Assembly (NCBI GenBank): GCA_964521865.1
Contig: CAZFTJ010000007.1
Location: forward strand, 114,325-178,324
Direction of reading: 5' to 3'
Length of the DNA stretch: 64,000 bases
Source of the DNA: CAYSRJ01 sp964521865
GTDB taxonomy: Bacteria; Spirochaetota; B62-G9; DRHN01
Below are positions 34,728-44,032 of the stretch, in pieces. The position numbers and the translations under genes are program-made. Numbering within the stretch: position 1 is the first letter of the stretch; each line of letters opens with the position of its first letter. Below the pieces are notes generated by a model. It was given only the letters and a program-made list of their open reading frames with translations. It searched no databases and was not told the DNA's origin.

Positions 34728-35576
34728 TTACGCTTTGCCTTCGGAGTTGAGAACCCGCATCTTTTCTCTTATGAGCCCGGCATGATATTTCAGAGCGAGG
34801 GGAAATATTTTATGGGGAAATTTTTCTGTTTTGTCATGTTCCGAAAGAGATTCACGCAGTCCCGCCATAAAGGCTCCTCTGGCCTCTGCTCCGATGTTTA
34901 CCTTCGTAATTCCGAGCCCGATGGCCCTCTGCAGGTCGCCGACCTGTATGCCTGAGCCGCCGTGAAGAACCAGCGGGACATCCACACATAAACTGATTGA
35001 TTCGAGGCGCTTAAAATCGAGTTTCGGCTCCTTTTTGTAAAAGCCGTGCGCATTACCGATAGCTACAGCGAGCGCATCGACCCCCGTTTCCTTGACGAAT
35101 ATTTCCGCTTCGTGGGCATCGGTGTAGTATTTTTCGTCGGGGCCGGAACCGTCTTCCTCTCCGAGGATGCCTATTTCTCCTTCGATTGATATGCCGGCTT
35201 TGTGAGCAATCTCGGCAGCTTGATGTGTGAAGTCTATATTTTCACCCAGAGGGAAGCGCGACCCGTCGATCATGACGCTCGTGGCACCGAGCGTAATTGC
35301 GTGAGTAATATCATCTATTTCCCTGGCATGATCGATAAAAACCACAACCGGTACGGATGCAGAACTGCCGAAGGAAATACAGACATCATAAAGCTCCTTC
35401 TCTCCCGCAAAGTCAAGCTCCGGCTGCCAGAGAGAGATGATGACGGGCGAACGCATCATTTCGGCGGTCGCGACGATGTTTTTTGCCGAGTACATATCCC
35501 ACGCATTGAAAGAACCGACCGCATACTTTCTTCTCTTCCCATCATTCAGTATATCTTTAAACGTTGCAAGCGGCAT
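34728..35576 (-). CDS. Class II fructose/tagatose-bisphosphate aldolase family protein
   Basis: A 282-residue protein with the class II zinc-aldolase landmarks VVVFIDHARE (catalytic Asp and first Zn His), EGEIGILGE, GNAHGFYK (second Zn His) and VPLVLHGGSGI (third Zn His). The substrate may be tagatose-, fructose- or another ketose-bisphosphate. The frame is open far upstream; the ATG at 35576 gives the family length and follows AAAGGGA. It lies 13 bases after the MttB-family gene, so the two are probably co-translated, which is an unusual pairing. Confidence 0.9.
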   Translation of the reverse strand: MPLATFKDILNDGKRRKYAVGSFNAWDMYSAKNIVATAEMMRSPVIISLWQPELDFAGEKELYDVCISFGSSASVPVVVFIDHAREIDDITHAITLGATSVMIDGSRFPLGENIDFTHQAAEIAHKAGISIEGEIGILGEEDGSGPDEKYYTDAHEAEIFVKETGVDALAVAIGNAHGFYKKEPKLDFKRLESISLCVDVPLVLHGGSGIQVGDLQRAIGLGITKVNIGAEARGAFMAGLRESLSEHDKTEKFPHKIFPLALKYHAGLIREKMRVLNSEGKA

Positions 35577-35589
35577 GTTCGTTATCCCT

Positions 35590-37029
35590 TTATTTCCAGC
35601 CCGCATCTCCTGCAACCAGTCCCTTGAAGCGGGTGCGTATCTTCCGTTCCAGTGCTTCGGAAAATATCGCAGGATTCTCCATGCTGAGAATATTTTGAGC
35701 GAGCTCGAGGGCGCGTGCCGCCGCATCCTTTTTACCGGATGCAATCCATGTATCGCGCATTTCTCTCGTCGCTATCTTCGGAAACAACGCCGTTTTTCTC
35801 ATGTACTGCAGGGTATGGTCCGAGTCCATAAAGCTGCCCCCGGGACCTATCTCTCTGATAAGGTCGAGTGCGAGGGTTTCAGCGCCGAGCTCCACCCCGC
35901 GGGCGAGCCGCTTGAGCATCAGTGCAATCTCATTGTCGATCACGGCCTTTGAGAAGTCGAAAGCCATGAGGCTTCCGAGAAGACCGCCCATATTGAAGAG
36001 GTCCAGGCCGGCAAGCAGTGCCGCCGTTGTGCCCATTCCTGTTTCATACCCTGACTGTGCGTCGTTGATATGTGAATTCGTGAGGCCGATATATCCCCCC
36101 GAGGGTACATTGTAGAAACGGGCCATCTGTGCGTGGGCCATCTGCAGAATATCCGTTTCTATGGCTCCTGGCGCATAAGCGCCGGTGCGCATGTCTGCGA
36201 CTGTCGATAAAACTGCGTATATCAACGGCGTTTCGGGCTGGACCATCTGCTGCAGAACCGAGAGCGCAAGAAACTCCGCATTTCCAAGGGCCAGGGTCCC
36301 GGCGAGCGTCATGGGAGCGGTCACGCCTGCATTTGGAACGATGGTTCCGTACACCGGAAACCTGTTTTCGGTGAGAAATATCACCGCATCGGTCGATTCA
36401 ACATCCATGGTTAGCGGAGATATCACGGGGCAGTAGTGGTGGTTGATGATCGGCCGCTCGCGGTACGCCTCCCTGCCGCCGGCAATGAGCTCGCCGAGCT
36501 CCAGCACATCCTCGAGGTCCTGCATATTCGGGGTATTGCTCCGAACAGGCTTCAGGCAGTTTTTAAGAGCCGGATAGAAGCGGGAGAGGCTGAATTGTCC
36601 GTCGGGAGCATCGTCTGCAAGTGTCGAAATGGAGAAAATATCGTACCCGTCGAGCTCGTTGATCAGGGATCCGATGTCCGCAATGTCTTTTGAGGAGGCC
36701 CGCCTCTCATCACCGGTTTTGGGGTCTATTATATTGGGAGCGGAGCTTCCTGTCACCATGAGCGGCCCGTCGTCTGGAACGGTTCTGTCGAACCGTGGAT
36801 CACGTCCCCTGAATGTAAAGGAGGAGGTGAATGATTTTCTGTAGTCTTCGACAACATTTTCGGGTATGCGGACCCTATTGGTTTCAGAATCAACCGTGCA
36901 CCCGTGTCTTTTAAAAATCGAACGCGCATTTTTGTTGCGAACGAGCAGTCCCACGGTCTGGAGAATTTCTTCAGACGCTTCATGAATGTCCTGCACTTCT
37001 TCAGCGGTCAAGATTTCAGTAAATTGCAT
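35590..37029 (-). CDS. MttB-family (trimethylamine methyltransferase-like) protein without pyrrolysine
   Basis: A 479-residue protein resembling MttB over its length (FTFRGRDPRFDR near the N-terminus, DIADIGSLINELDGYDIFS, and the Gly-rich ALLAGLDLFNMGGLLGS). The frame has no internal UAG, so it belongs to the non-pyrrolysine branch that demethylates quaternary amines such as glycine betaine, proline betaine or carnitine and passes the methyl group to a corrinoid protein. No corrinoid protein is adjacent. AAAAGGAT precedes the ATG. It lies just upstream of the aldolase gene. Confidence 0.85.
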   Translation of the reverse strand: MQFTEILTAEEVQDIHEASEEILQTVGLLVRNKNARSIFKRHGCTVDSETNRVRIPENVVEDYRKSFTSSFTFRGRDPRFDRTVPDDGPLMVTGSSAPNIIDPKTGDERRASSKDIADIGSLINELDGYDIFSISTLADDAPDGQFSLSRFYPALKNCLKPVRSNTPNMQDLEDVLELGELIAGGREAYRERPIINHHYCPVISPLTMDVESTDAVIFLTENRFPVYGTIVPNAGVTAPMTLAGTLALGNAEFLALSVLQQMVQPETPLIYAVLSTVADMRTGAYAPGAIETDILQMAHAQMARFYNVPSGGYIGLTNSHINDAQSGYETGMGTTAALLAGLDLFNMGGLLGSLMAFDFSKAVIDNEIALMLKRLARGVELGAETLALDLIREIGPGGSFMDSDHTLQYMRKTALFPKIATREMRDTWIASGKKDAAARALELAQNILSMENPAIFSEALERKIRTRFKGLVAGDAGWK

Positions 37030-37154
37030 ATCCGATCCTTTTCAGCGTTTTATACTGCCGGGTATAGATGCTGCGTCAGGTGCCGTTATAAATTACAAAT
37101 ATGGGGCAAAACTGCGTCAGTGTGAATAAAAAAGCGTGTCGTTCGTCTTGTTCT

Positions 37155-39122
37155 TTACTTCCTCTTTTCGGCCATTGCCCTGTTTACGATATCTCTGATT
37201 GCCTGGATTTTAAAGGGCTTTGAGATAACAAAATCGACTCCATTTTTGTGGATATCTTCATCACTGAGCTGTTTGCCCCAGCCGGTTACCAGGACGAACG
37301 GAGTAGCGGGCGACTTATCCTTGATGCGTCTTGCGATCTCCCATCCCGACATATTCTTCATTCCGAGATCGCTGAATACGATGTCGTATGTTTTTTCGGA
37401 AAAGAGCCGCAGGCCGTCGTTTCCACTTTCGGCGGTATCGACGCTGCATCCCGAGTTTTTAAGAATATCGGACAGCAGATTGCACATGACCTTTTCATCG
37501 TCAATGACAAGGGCCTCTGCAGCCGTGACGGCATCGGCTGCCTGCGATGACTCTTTTTCCTCCTCGGCAGCTCTGACAAAGGGAAGCGTAATGGTAAAGA
37601 TAGAGCCTCTTCCCTCCCTGCTCTCAATAGTGATTTCCCCTCTATGCCTCGTAATGATACCGTAGCAGATCGAGAGCCCGAGCCCGCTGCCTCTCGTTCC
37701 TTTTGTTGTAAAAAAGGGTTCGAAAATCCTCTGCCTCGTTTCCCGGTTCATTCCCTTACCCGTATCGGAAAAGGTTATTACGATATGATTAGAATGCAGC
37801 TCTGTTGTTATGTGAATCGTACCTCCCTCGGGCATGGCGTCGACTGCATTGATAATCAGATTGGTAAATACCTCCCGAAGCCCCGACGGGTCGCCGAAAG
37901 CAGGCGGAATCTCCCTGAAATCGCTGGTGAGCGCGATTGGTCTGCCCATGGCTTCGGCCTCGTTTTTCCAGCATGTTCTGGTAAACTCGACCGCGTCCCT
38001 GATGACCTGGTTGATGTCGGTTGCTCTGAACGAGCTGCTGTCGGCTCGAACCCGTGTGAATTCCTGTATCCTCCGTACCGTTTCCGCGCCGTCCAATGCA
38101 GCTTTTTCTATTATCTGTATCCCCTTTTTTATGGAGGGGCTTTTGATCTTCTCCAGCAGAAGCTGCGCCCTGCCGAGTATGGCGCCGAGTATGTTGTTGA
38201 AATCGTGGGCAACACCCCCGGACATCTCACCGAGCGCACGGAGCCGTTCGATTTTAATCAGCTCGCTTTCGAGCTGCTCCCTCGCCTCTATTTCCCTTTT
38301 CAGGAGAACGTTTTTCTGGGAAAGCTGCTCTATCAGCTTTCTCTGCTGATCTCGGTTTTTTGCCAGCTCTTTCGTCATGCGGTTGAAGACGTTCGAGAGC
38401 TCTTCAATCTCATCACCCGTACGGATGAGAATTTTCTGGTTCAGATTGCCCCTGGAAATGGAAAGAGCGCCTTCCGAGAGCTCCCTGATTGGTCCCGAAA
38501 TTCTTCCGGCGAGGAGTGAAGACGCGGCACCTGCGAGCAGGAGGGAAGCGAGAGATATGATGATGAGGTTGCTCCTGTTTCTTTTGATCTCCTCCATGAG
38601 GCTTTTCTTTGAAAAACCGATACGCACGGTTCCCCATCTCTGATTCCGGTCGATAAAGATAGGGTATGCGATGTCCCACATATCCGTGCCGGATTGAGGG
38701 TCTTTATAGCTTTGAACGAGCTGTGCACTGCTTGTCAGGGCGGCGCTGCTTAGCGGGTCGCCCGGTTTTTTGCCGATCAGGTCGTTTCTGCTGCTGTGAG
38801 CCGCAATGCTTCCGTTTCTATCGAAGATTATGGCATAGGCAACATCCGACTCCTGGGATACCTCATCGACATTCTGCTCCAGCTTGATATAGTCGTACAT
38901 CAATAGCGGCGCTGTCGAGAGAGCGGCGAGATACTTGGTGTTGGATATCGCCCGTTTTTTCCCCTCCAGCAGAATGGCCTGCCTGTTGTTTTTGTCGACG
39001 ACGACGAATACTCCGCCCATGATGATAACGACCAGCAGAAACATATACAGGAAAAACCTTTTCATAAGCCCGCTCTTGGGCCATCTGAGACCAGATTTTT
39101 TCAAAGGGGGTCCTGTATTCAT
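37155..39122 (-). CDS. Hybrid sensor histidine kinase with periplasmic sensor, HAMP and receiver
   Basis: A 655-residue protein: membrane helix (about 21-43), periplasmic Cache-like sensor (about 45-180), second helix (185-207), HAMP (208-260), coiled coil, HisKA with GGVAHDFNNIL (His306), HATPase (DTGKGMN and GSGLGLS boxes) and a C-terminal receiver (about 535-655; Asp in VFSDLGMKNMSG). GAGGAG lies seven bases before the ATG. It sits between the oligopeptide-binding protein and the MttB gene on one strand, so it may sense what the binding protein captures. Confidence 0.92.
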   Translation of the reverse strand: MNTGPPLKKSGLRWPKSGLMKRFFLYMFLLVVIIMGGVFVVVDKNNRQAILLEGKKRAISNTKYLAALSTAPLLMYDYIKLEQNVDEVSQESDVAYAIIFDRNGSIAAHSSRNDLIGKKPGDPLSSAALTSSAQLVQSYKDPQSGTDMWDIAYPIFIDRNQRWGTVRIGFSKKSLMEEIKRNRSNLIIISLASLLLAGAASSLLAGRISGPIRELSEGALSISRGNLNQKILIRTGDEIEELSNVFNRMTKELAKNRDQQRKLIEQLSQKNVLLKREIEAREQLESELIKIERLRALGEMSGGVAHDFNNILGAILGRAQLLLEKIKSPSIKKGIQIIEKAALDGAETVRRIQEFTRVRADSSSFRATDINQVIRDAVEFTRTCWKNEAEAMGRPIALTSDFREIPPAFGDPSGLREVFTNLIINAVDAMPEGGTIHITTELHSNHIVITFSDTGKGMNRETRQRIFEPFFTTKGTRGSGLGLSICYGIITRHRGEITIESREGRGSIFTITLPFVRAAEEEKESSQAADAVTAAEALVIDDEKVMCNLLSDILKNSGCSVDTAESGNDGLRLFSEKTYDIVFSDLGMKNMSGWEIARRIKDKSPATPFVLVTGWGKQLSDEDIHKNGVDFVISKPFKIQAIRDIVNRAMAEKRK

Positions 39123-39273
39123 TTGACCGCTCCTCGATCCGAATCAATCCGGAATTATCTTTAATATTCATTTTATTATATAGGAAGCGTCAAAAAAAAC
39201 AGCAAATAAATGCGGGAGGATTGCAATAGGAATGCTCATCCGTTTTGAGTGTATGCGGAAAACCTACGATCTT

Positions 39274-40908
39274 CTAGTCGGCCGTTTCCTTGTCCAGCCA
39301 CACCCTTTTCAGGGAGAAGCTGTGGTCCCCGATCGCTTTTGTCTTGAAATTACGGACATACGGCTGGAAAACGCGCTCATATGCAAGGGTATTCAAAACG
39401 ATGACCGGCGCATCTTCCATGATTATCCTCTGCAGCTCGGTATACATGGCTATTCTTTTTTTATAATCGGACTCTCTCTGCGCTTTTTCTATCATTGAAT
39501 CGACTGCTTGATTCCTGTAAAAGGCCCTGTTTGTGGGGCTTTTGGAGTAGAAGAGGGAGCTTATGATATTGTCGGGATCGGGAACGTCGGCCTCCCAGCT
39601 GTATTTGAACATCGGCGCCTTCCCCTCCTCAAGCATTCTCTTGAATGAAGGCCAGTCCGTCAGGTAGTTGAGCTCAATGCTGACCCCTATTTCCGAAAGA
39701 TACCGCTCGATTTCCCGGTCTTCTATCAGCAGTGCTTTTGATTTTACACTCGACCAGAACTGAACGACTGGAAGCCCCTTGCCGTTTGGATAGCCGGCCT
39801 GCGCAAGAAGCGTGCGGGCCTTGTCCGGTGCGTACGGATAGTTGATGTTTTCAGGTACATATCCAGCCATTCCCTCGGGGAAGAGGCCTGTCGACGGTAT
39901 CAGCCTTCCCCTGCCTGCTTCCAGGCTTATTGCATCCTTGTCGATTGCATAGTTGAATGCCTGCCTCACCCGCCTGTCGTTGAACGGTTTTATCCCGTTG
40001 TTCATGACGAGAAACCGCTCTGAAAGCGACGGCCTCCTCACGACCTGGTAGATCTTCTGCGCGATAACCCGGTCTCTTTCACCCGCAGGAAAGAGAGAGT
40101 CTTCGAGGTTTCCCTTCTCGAACTCGGAAAACATGTTTTCCATTGACATGCCCGGGTATATACGAAAGACGACGCCGTCCAGGTAGGGTCTTCCCTCGTG
40201 ATAATTTTTGTTGGCCGTTAAGACAATTTCCCTGTTTCGGTCCCAGCGCTCGAATTTATACGGGCCGGTCCCTGTGGGATGATGCCCGAAATCGAACCCC
40301 GGTCTTTCCACCTCCTCTCTGGGCACGATGCCGAAGTTTACCATGGCGAGCATTGCAATAAATGGCGGAAAGGCGCGGGCAAGCTGTATCTCGACGGTGT
40401 GCGTGCCCACGGCTTTCAGGCCTTCGACGTTGTTCGTTTTGCCCTCCCTGAATTCCCGCGCCCCCTTGATGCACATCATGAGGTTGGCAACAACCGATTT
40501 CGTGCCGGGGTCGAGCAGCCGCTCGAAGGAATAGACCACATCGTCCGCGGTTACCGTCCTCCCGTTGTGAAACGACGCATCACTTTTGAGGTGGAACTTC
40601 CACGCCAGGTTATCGCGGGAGCTTTCCCATGACTCTGCAAGGCAGGGAATGACCATAAGGTTGTCGCTGTACTGAACGAGCCCTTCGAATATCTGCTGGG
40701 TAACGATAATCTCATAATTATCCGTTATTTTTGCCGGATCGAGGACTGCAGGTTCATTCAGAAGGCCGCGATGGTATATCCCTCCGTAGCGCGGGGATGC
40801 TTCAGCCGGCTTGGGTTCGCCTTTTTCTTCGGAGGACGAAAAGGCGGGCGCGTATGCAAGAATGCTGAAGAGAATTACGAAGATGGCCGAATTTCGAAAG
40901 TTTTTCAT
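39274..40908 (-). CDS. ABC transporter substrate-binding protein, oligopeptide/dipeptide type
   Basis: A 544-residue family 5 binding protein: signal peptide (cleavage near AFS-SS), a short acidic linker, then RYGGIYHRGLLNEPAVLDPAKI, and typical internal segments such as FHNGRTVTADDVVYSFERLLDP and TGPYKFERWDRNREIVLTAN. It would bind peptides, or nickel or sugars in some relatives. No permease or ATPase gene is adjacent, so the partner is elsewhere or it acts as a sensor input to the histidine kinase 152 bases downstream. The ATG was placed at the signal peptide. Confidence 0.88.
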   Translation of the reverse strand: MKNFRNSAIFVILFSILAYAPAFSSSEEKGEPKPAEASPRYGGIYHRGLLNEPAVLDPAKITDNYEIIVTQQIFEGLVQYSDNLMVIPCLAESWESSRDNLAWKFHLKSDASFHNGRTVTADDVVYSFERLLDPGTKSVVANLMMCIKGAREFREGKTNNVEGLKAVGTHTVEIQLARAFPPFIAMLAMVNFGIVPREEVERPGFDFGHHPTGTGPYKFERWDRNREIVLTANKNYHEGRPYLDGVVFRIYPGMSMENMFSEFEKGNLEDSLFPAGERDRVIAQKIYQVVRRPSLSERFLVMNNGIKPFNDRRVRQAFNYAIDKDAISLEAGRGRLIPSTGLFPEGMAGYVPENINYPYAPDKARTLLAQAGYPNGKGLPVVQFWSSVKSKALLIEDREIERYLSEIGVSIELNYLTDWPSFKRMLEEGKAPMFKYSWEADVPDPDNIISSLFYSKSPTNRAFYRNQAVDSMIEKAQRESDYKKRIAMYTELQRIIMEDAPVIVLNTLAYERVFQPYVRNFKTKAIGDHSFSLKRVWLDKETAD

Positions 40909-41475
40909 TGAAAGATCATCCTTGTAAATGGTATTGTATGTTATCCGGACCCAATGCGTTCGAATAATACCGCCGGAGCGTGACCCTTGATTCGTTGTAC
41001 CCCGCGCATGATAGTATTCAGCGGGGCGGCCGACAAAACCAGGTGGAGCGGACACAATCCCGCTTACATGGCGTGGAGAACGCACCGCTTGACGGCGGCA
41101 TTGCATAAAAACTTTTCAGAAACACTGTACGGAATATCCCCCAACCCTCTGTCGTCGCTGAAGCGTGTGCTCTTTACGATTACGAATATGCAGCAGCGGG
41201 GAGCAGGATGCGGTTTTTCTGAAAAAGTTTCATACGTGCGATACATTGTTTCTGGGAACGGTATTGAAAACGTACGGACCTTTCTGTTCAATATACACCA
41301 AAAGATACTTTCTGTTAATATATTTATACCAGGCGTGTTTGGATCCGGTTCCATATTTTTATTTCTTTGAAGGCGGCATGTGGAGTATTCGATCTGGAAG
41401 GACATGCAAAGGCCGTGATTGTTTGAAATGCCCGTACACCCCGGCACAGTCGTACTCTGATTTCAGGACTGAACC
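40909..41475. other. 567-base intergenic region, no gene seen
   Basis: It separates the divergent binding-protein and NtrC-type regulator genes. I see no protein with a ribosome site. A weak plus-strand promoter is possible at TTGAAA (41264-41269) and TTCAAT (41287-41292) with a 17-base spacer. No clear sigma-54 -24/-12 element was found by eye. Confidence 0.4.
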
Positions 41476-42831
41476 ATGAACAGCGAGCGGACGATTCTCA
41501 TTGTCGATGATGACGAGACCTTCAGCGGGGTATGTGAAGAGATATGTATTGATATGGGATTCGAAACCGAGGTGTCCGTCAACGGGAAAGATGGCCTTGA
41601 GCTGTTAAAAGAAAGACGATTTTTCCTCGCAATTGTCGATCTGAAGATGCCGAAGATGGGTGGGCTTGATCTTCTCTACCACTCCAGGGAGGTTTCACCG
41701 GACACCTCGTTTATCATAATAACTGGATACGGTTCCATAGAAAGCGCCGTGGAGGCCATGAAGCTGGGAGCGGTGGATTATATTACTAAGCCTGCATCGG
41801 TCGTCGAGCTGAGGAGCACCATAAAAAAGGCGCTCGAACAGTGGCCGTCGTCACGGCGGTTGCCGGATTCTGAAGACGGGAACGGTCGGTTCGGCATTGT
41901 CGGAACATCGCGGGCGATGCGCCCGGTATACGAGAGAATAGAGGCCATGTGCCGATCGGACAACACGGTCCTCATCATGGGGGAAAGCGGGGTGGGCAAG
42001 GAGCTCGTTGCAAAGGCCGTACATTACTACGGTGAGAGGTCGGCAGAGCCGTTCATCCCCATTGAATGCAGCGTGCTGGGGATAAGCATTGTAGAGAGCG
42101 AGCTTTTCGGGCACGTAAAAGGCGCTTTTACGGATGCGCAGTACGAGAAGGTCGGGCTTTTGAAGCTTGCCGGAAAGGGCACCGTTTTTCTCGATGAGAT
42201 TACAGAAATACCGATACAGGTGCAGGCGAAGCTTCTCAGGGCAATTCAGGAACGCGAGATCCGTCCCGTCGGCAGCTCGAAGATCGAAAAGATCGAGGCG
42301 AGAATTATAGCCGCGACAAACAGAGAGCTCAAGAGCGCAGTAAGGGAGGGTATGTTTCGGGAGGACCTTTTCTACCGCCTTCATGTGATTCCGATTACAG
42401 TTCCGCCTCTTCGTGAGAGGCTCGAGGATATTCCGATCCTCGCCGATCACTTCATTCAGAAATACAGTACGGAAAGGCGGCGCGTGCTCGGTATTTCCCA
42501 CAAGGCCCTGCAGATGCTTCTTTCTCATCCGTGGCGGGGCAATATCAGGGAGCTCGAGAACGTAATACAGCAGGCGATTGCGCTGGGTACGAGCGGATAC
42601 ATACGGCCGTACGATCTGCCGCACGAGCTCCGCCATCCGGTTGAGAAGCAAAAAGAGGGTGCAGCCGGAGTAAGGCCCCTGGATGAGCTCGAGAAAGAGG
42701 CGATTATCGAAGCCCTTCGGGCAACGGATGGAAAAAAGCTTGATGCAGCCCGTCTTCTTGGCATAGGAAAGACGACGTTGTATGAGAAAATAAAGCGGTA
42801 CGGCATCAAAACCTCAAACTGGCGATCATGA
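41476..42831 (+). CDS. NtrC-family sigma-54-dependent response regulator
   Basis: A 451-residue protein with an N-terminal receiver (phospho-acceptor Asp55 in LAIVDLKMPK), an AAA+ domain (Walker A GESGVGKE at 169-176; sigma-54 contact loop GAFTDA at 216-221 in place of GAFTGA; Walker B-like GTVFLDEI) and a C-terminal Fis-type helix-turn-helix (LDAARLLGIGKTTLYEKIKRYGI). It would activate RpoN promoters when phosphorylated. Either hybrid kinase in the neighbourhood could be its partner. Its target genes are not identified. Confidence 0.95.
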   Translation: MNSERTILIVDDDETFSGVCEEICIDMGFETEVSVNGKDGLELLKERRFFLAIVDLKMPKMGGLDLLYHSREVSPDTSFIIITGYGSIESAVEAMKLGAVDYITKPASVVELRSTIKKALEQWPSSRRLPDSEDGNGRFGIVGTSRAMRPVYERIEAMCRSDNTVLIMGESGVGKELVAKAVHYYGERSAEPFIPIECSVLGISIVESELFGHVKGAFTDAQYEKVGLLKLAGKGTVFLDEITEIPIQVQAKLLRAIQEREIRPVGSSKIEKIEARIIAATNRELKSAVREGMFREDLFYRLHVIPITVPPLRERLEDIPILADHFIQKYSTERRRVLGISHKALQMLLSHPWRGNIRELENVIQQAIALGTSGYIRPYDLPHELRHPVEKQKEGAAGVRPLDELEKEAIIEALRATDGKKLDAARLLGIGKTTLYEKIKRYGIKTSNWRS

Positions 42832-43049
42832 ACGCATGGTTCGGCTGGTGCGCTCCAGTCCGAATTCCGGAATTTATTCCCGTTTCAGGAAAATTTTGCA
42901 TCGGGCATTCCATGCAGCATTCCGCCCAGACTGTGATCCATTTCTCTAACTCTTTGTAATTTCATACCTGCGTTCCTCAGCCGGACAAAGCATCTTCATG
43001 CGATCCTCGGGCACGGAATTTGCTTTTTATTTTGTCGCAGGAGGAGATC

Positions 43050-43439
43050 GTGCCGGAAGATACAGCCGGACAGACCGAAAAAACCGTGCTTCTTGCCCTG
43101 AACGACGATACGGAAACCGACTTTTTGGGGGGGGTGCTCGTGCGCGACGGGTACAGGGTTCTCAAAGCGGGAAATTTTCTCTCGCTGATCAATAGACTGG
43201 AGCGGTACAGAATTCATGTGCTGATTGCGGATGTCGATCTGCCCGGATTTTCCATGATTGCCTTTCTCCCCTTTATGAGGGAGCGGTATGAAGAGGTAAA
43301 GGTCATAATCATCATGAAGGAGTATTCGCCGAATGTGGAGCGTGCACTCCGGCCGTACAAGGTGATGTACGTTATGCCTCACCCCGTCGACGGAGACCTT
43401 CTGAAGTCGGTGCTGTCATACGGTCTGAAGGGAGCGTGA
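43050..43439 (+). CDS. Stand-alone, divergent receiver-like protein
   Basis: A 129-residue protein with an apparent CheY-like fold: acidic start (LLALNDDTETD), a central IADVDLPGF where the phospho-Asp would lie, and a C-terminal MPHPVDGDLLKSVLSYG in the place of the usual K-P segment (the Lys is His here). It has no output domain. The start is GTG, five bases after AGGAGG, rather than the earlier ATG. It lies between the NtrC-type regulator and the small-peptide gene. Confidence 0.65.
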   Translation: MPEDTAGQTEKTVLLALNDDTETDFLGGVLVRDGYRVLKAGNFLSLINRLERYRIHVLIADVDLPGFSMIAFLPFMRERYEEVKVIIIMKEYSPNVERALRPYKVMYVMPHPVDGDLLKSVLSYGLKGA

Positions 43440-43548
43440 AGTCCTTTCAATGGCATAAAAGCGGCTGTGCTCCTCGGAGGCTTCTTCACATCGACATTCG
43501 GCTGGGCATGAGGATTATGAGCGTGTCTTACTCGGCTGGTGTGTGTTC

Positions 43549-43567
43549 ACCGGGGTGTTACCCCGGT
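43549..43567 (+). other. Perfect 8-bp hairpin in the leader of the small-peptide gene
   Basis: ACCGGGGT (43549-43556) and ACCCCGGT (43560-43567) close a three-base loop. A-rather than T-rich sequence follows, so it is not a plus-strand terminator. It lies 14 bases before the ribosome site of the small-peptide gene and may protect the message or tune translation. Confidence 0.6.
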
Positions 43568-43594
43568 TAAAAAAATTATTAAAGGAGATGTACC

Positions 43595-43741
43595 ATGAAA
43601 AAGATCCTGATCGTCGTTACTCTCACCCTGGCTCTTGCAGGCCTGCTTTTTGCCGTACCGATTCTCGGAAATGTGCACAAATCCAATGTTGAGTATTTCG
43701 GCACGGCCTATGCCGGCGAAGGCGGCGGGGGCGGTATCTGA
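43595..43741 (+). CDS. Small secreted glycine-rich peptide (48 residues)
   Basis: A short ORF with a strong ribosome site (AAAGGAG, nine bases before the ATG). The protein begins MKKILIVVTLTLALAGLLFA, a textbook signal peptide, and ends YAGEGGGGGI. AYA before GEGGGGGI is a second signal-peptidase-like site, so an eight-residue Gly-rich peptide could be released. I recognise no family. It lies between a lone receiver gene and a hybrid kinase gene, behind a perfect hairpin. Confidence 0.65.
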   Translation: MKKILIVVTLTLALAGLLFAVPILGNVHKSNVEYFGTAYAGEGGGGGI

Positions 43742-44032
43742 ACCGAAGAAGGTCCCGGGAGGGGAATGCGGTGCCTGCAGAACCCTCCCTGAGCCTCTCT
43801 TCCCGGCCTGAATTGTAACAGCGAATATGGTGAATGCTGTGGGAGGTATGCGGTCCTGCGGATTCGAACATGCGGCGGCTGGGCACCGGTGAGGCATAGT
43901 CCCGCAAGGGGAAATACCGGAGCAGAGTCCGGCGAGGATTGCTTTGAAAACAATGTTTTTATACAGACCGGGAACCGCGAACGAGAAAGTTTTTGAAAAT
44001 GACGAGCGAACGAATTCCGAAACGAGAACGTA

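Noticed and set aside
41064..41447. 127-codon minus-strand frame in the 567-base gap
   Set aside because: No ribosome site, no recognisable domain and unusual composition.
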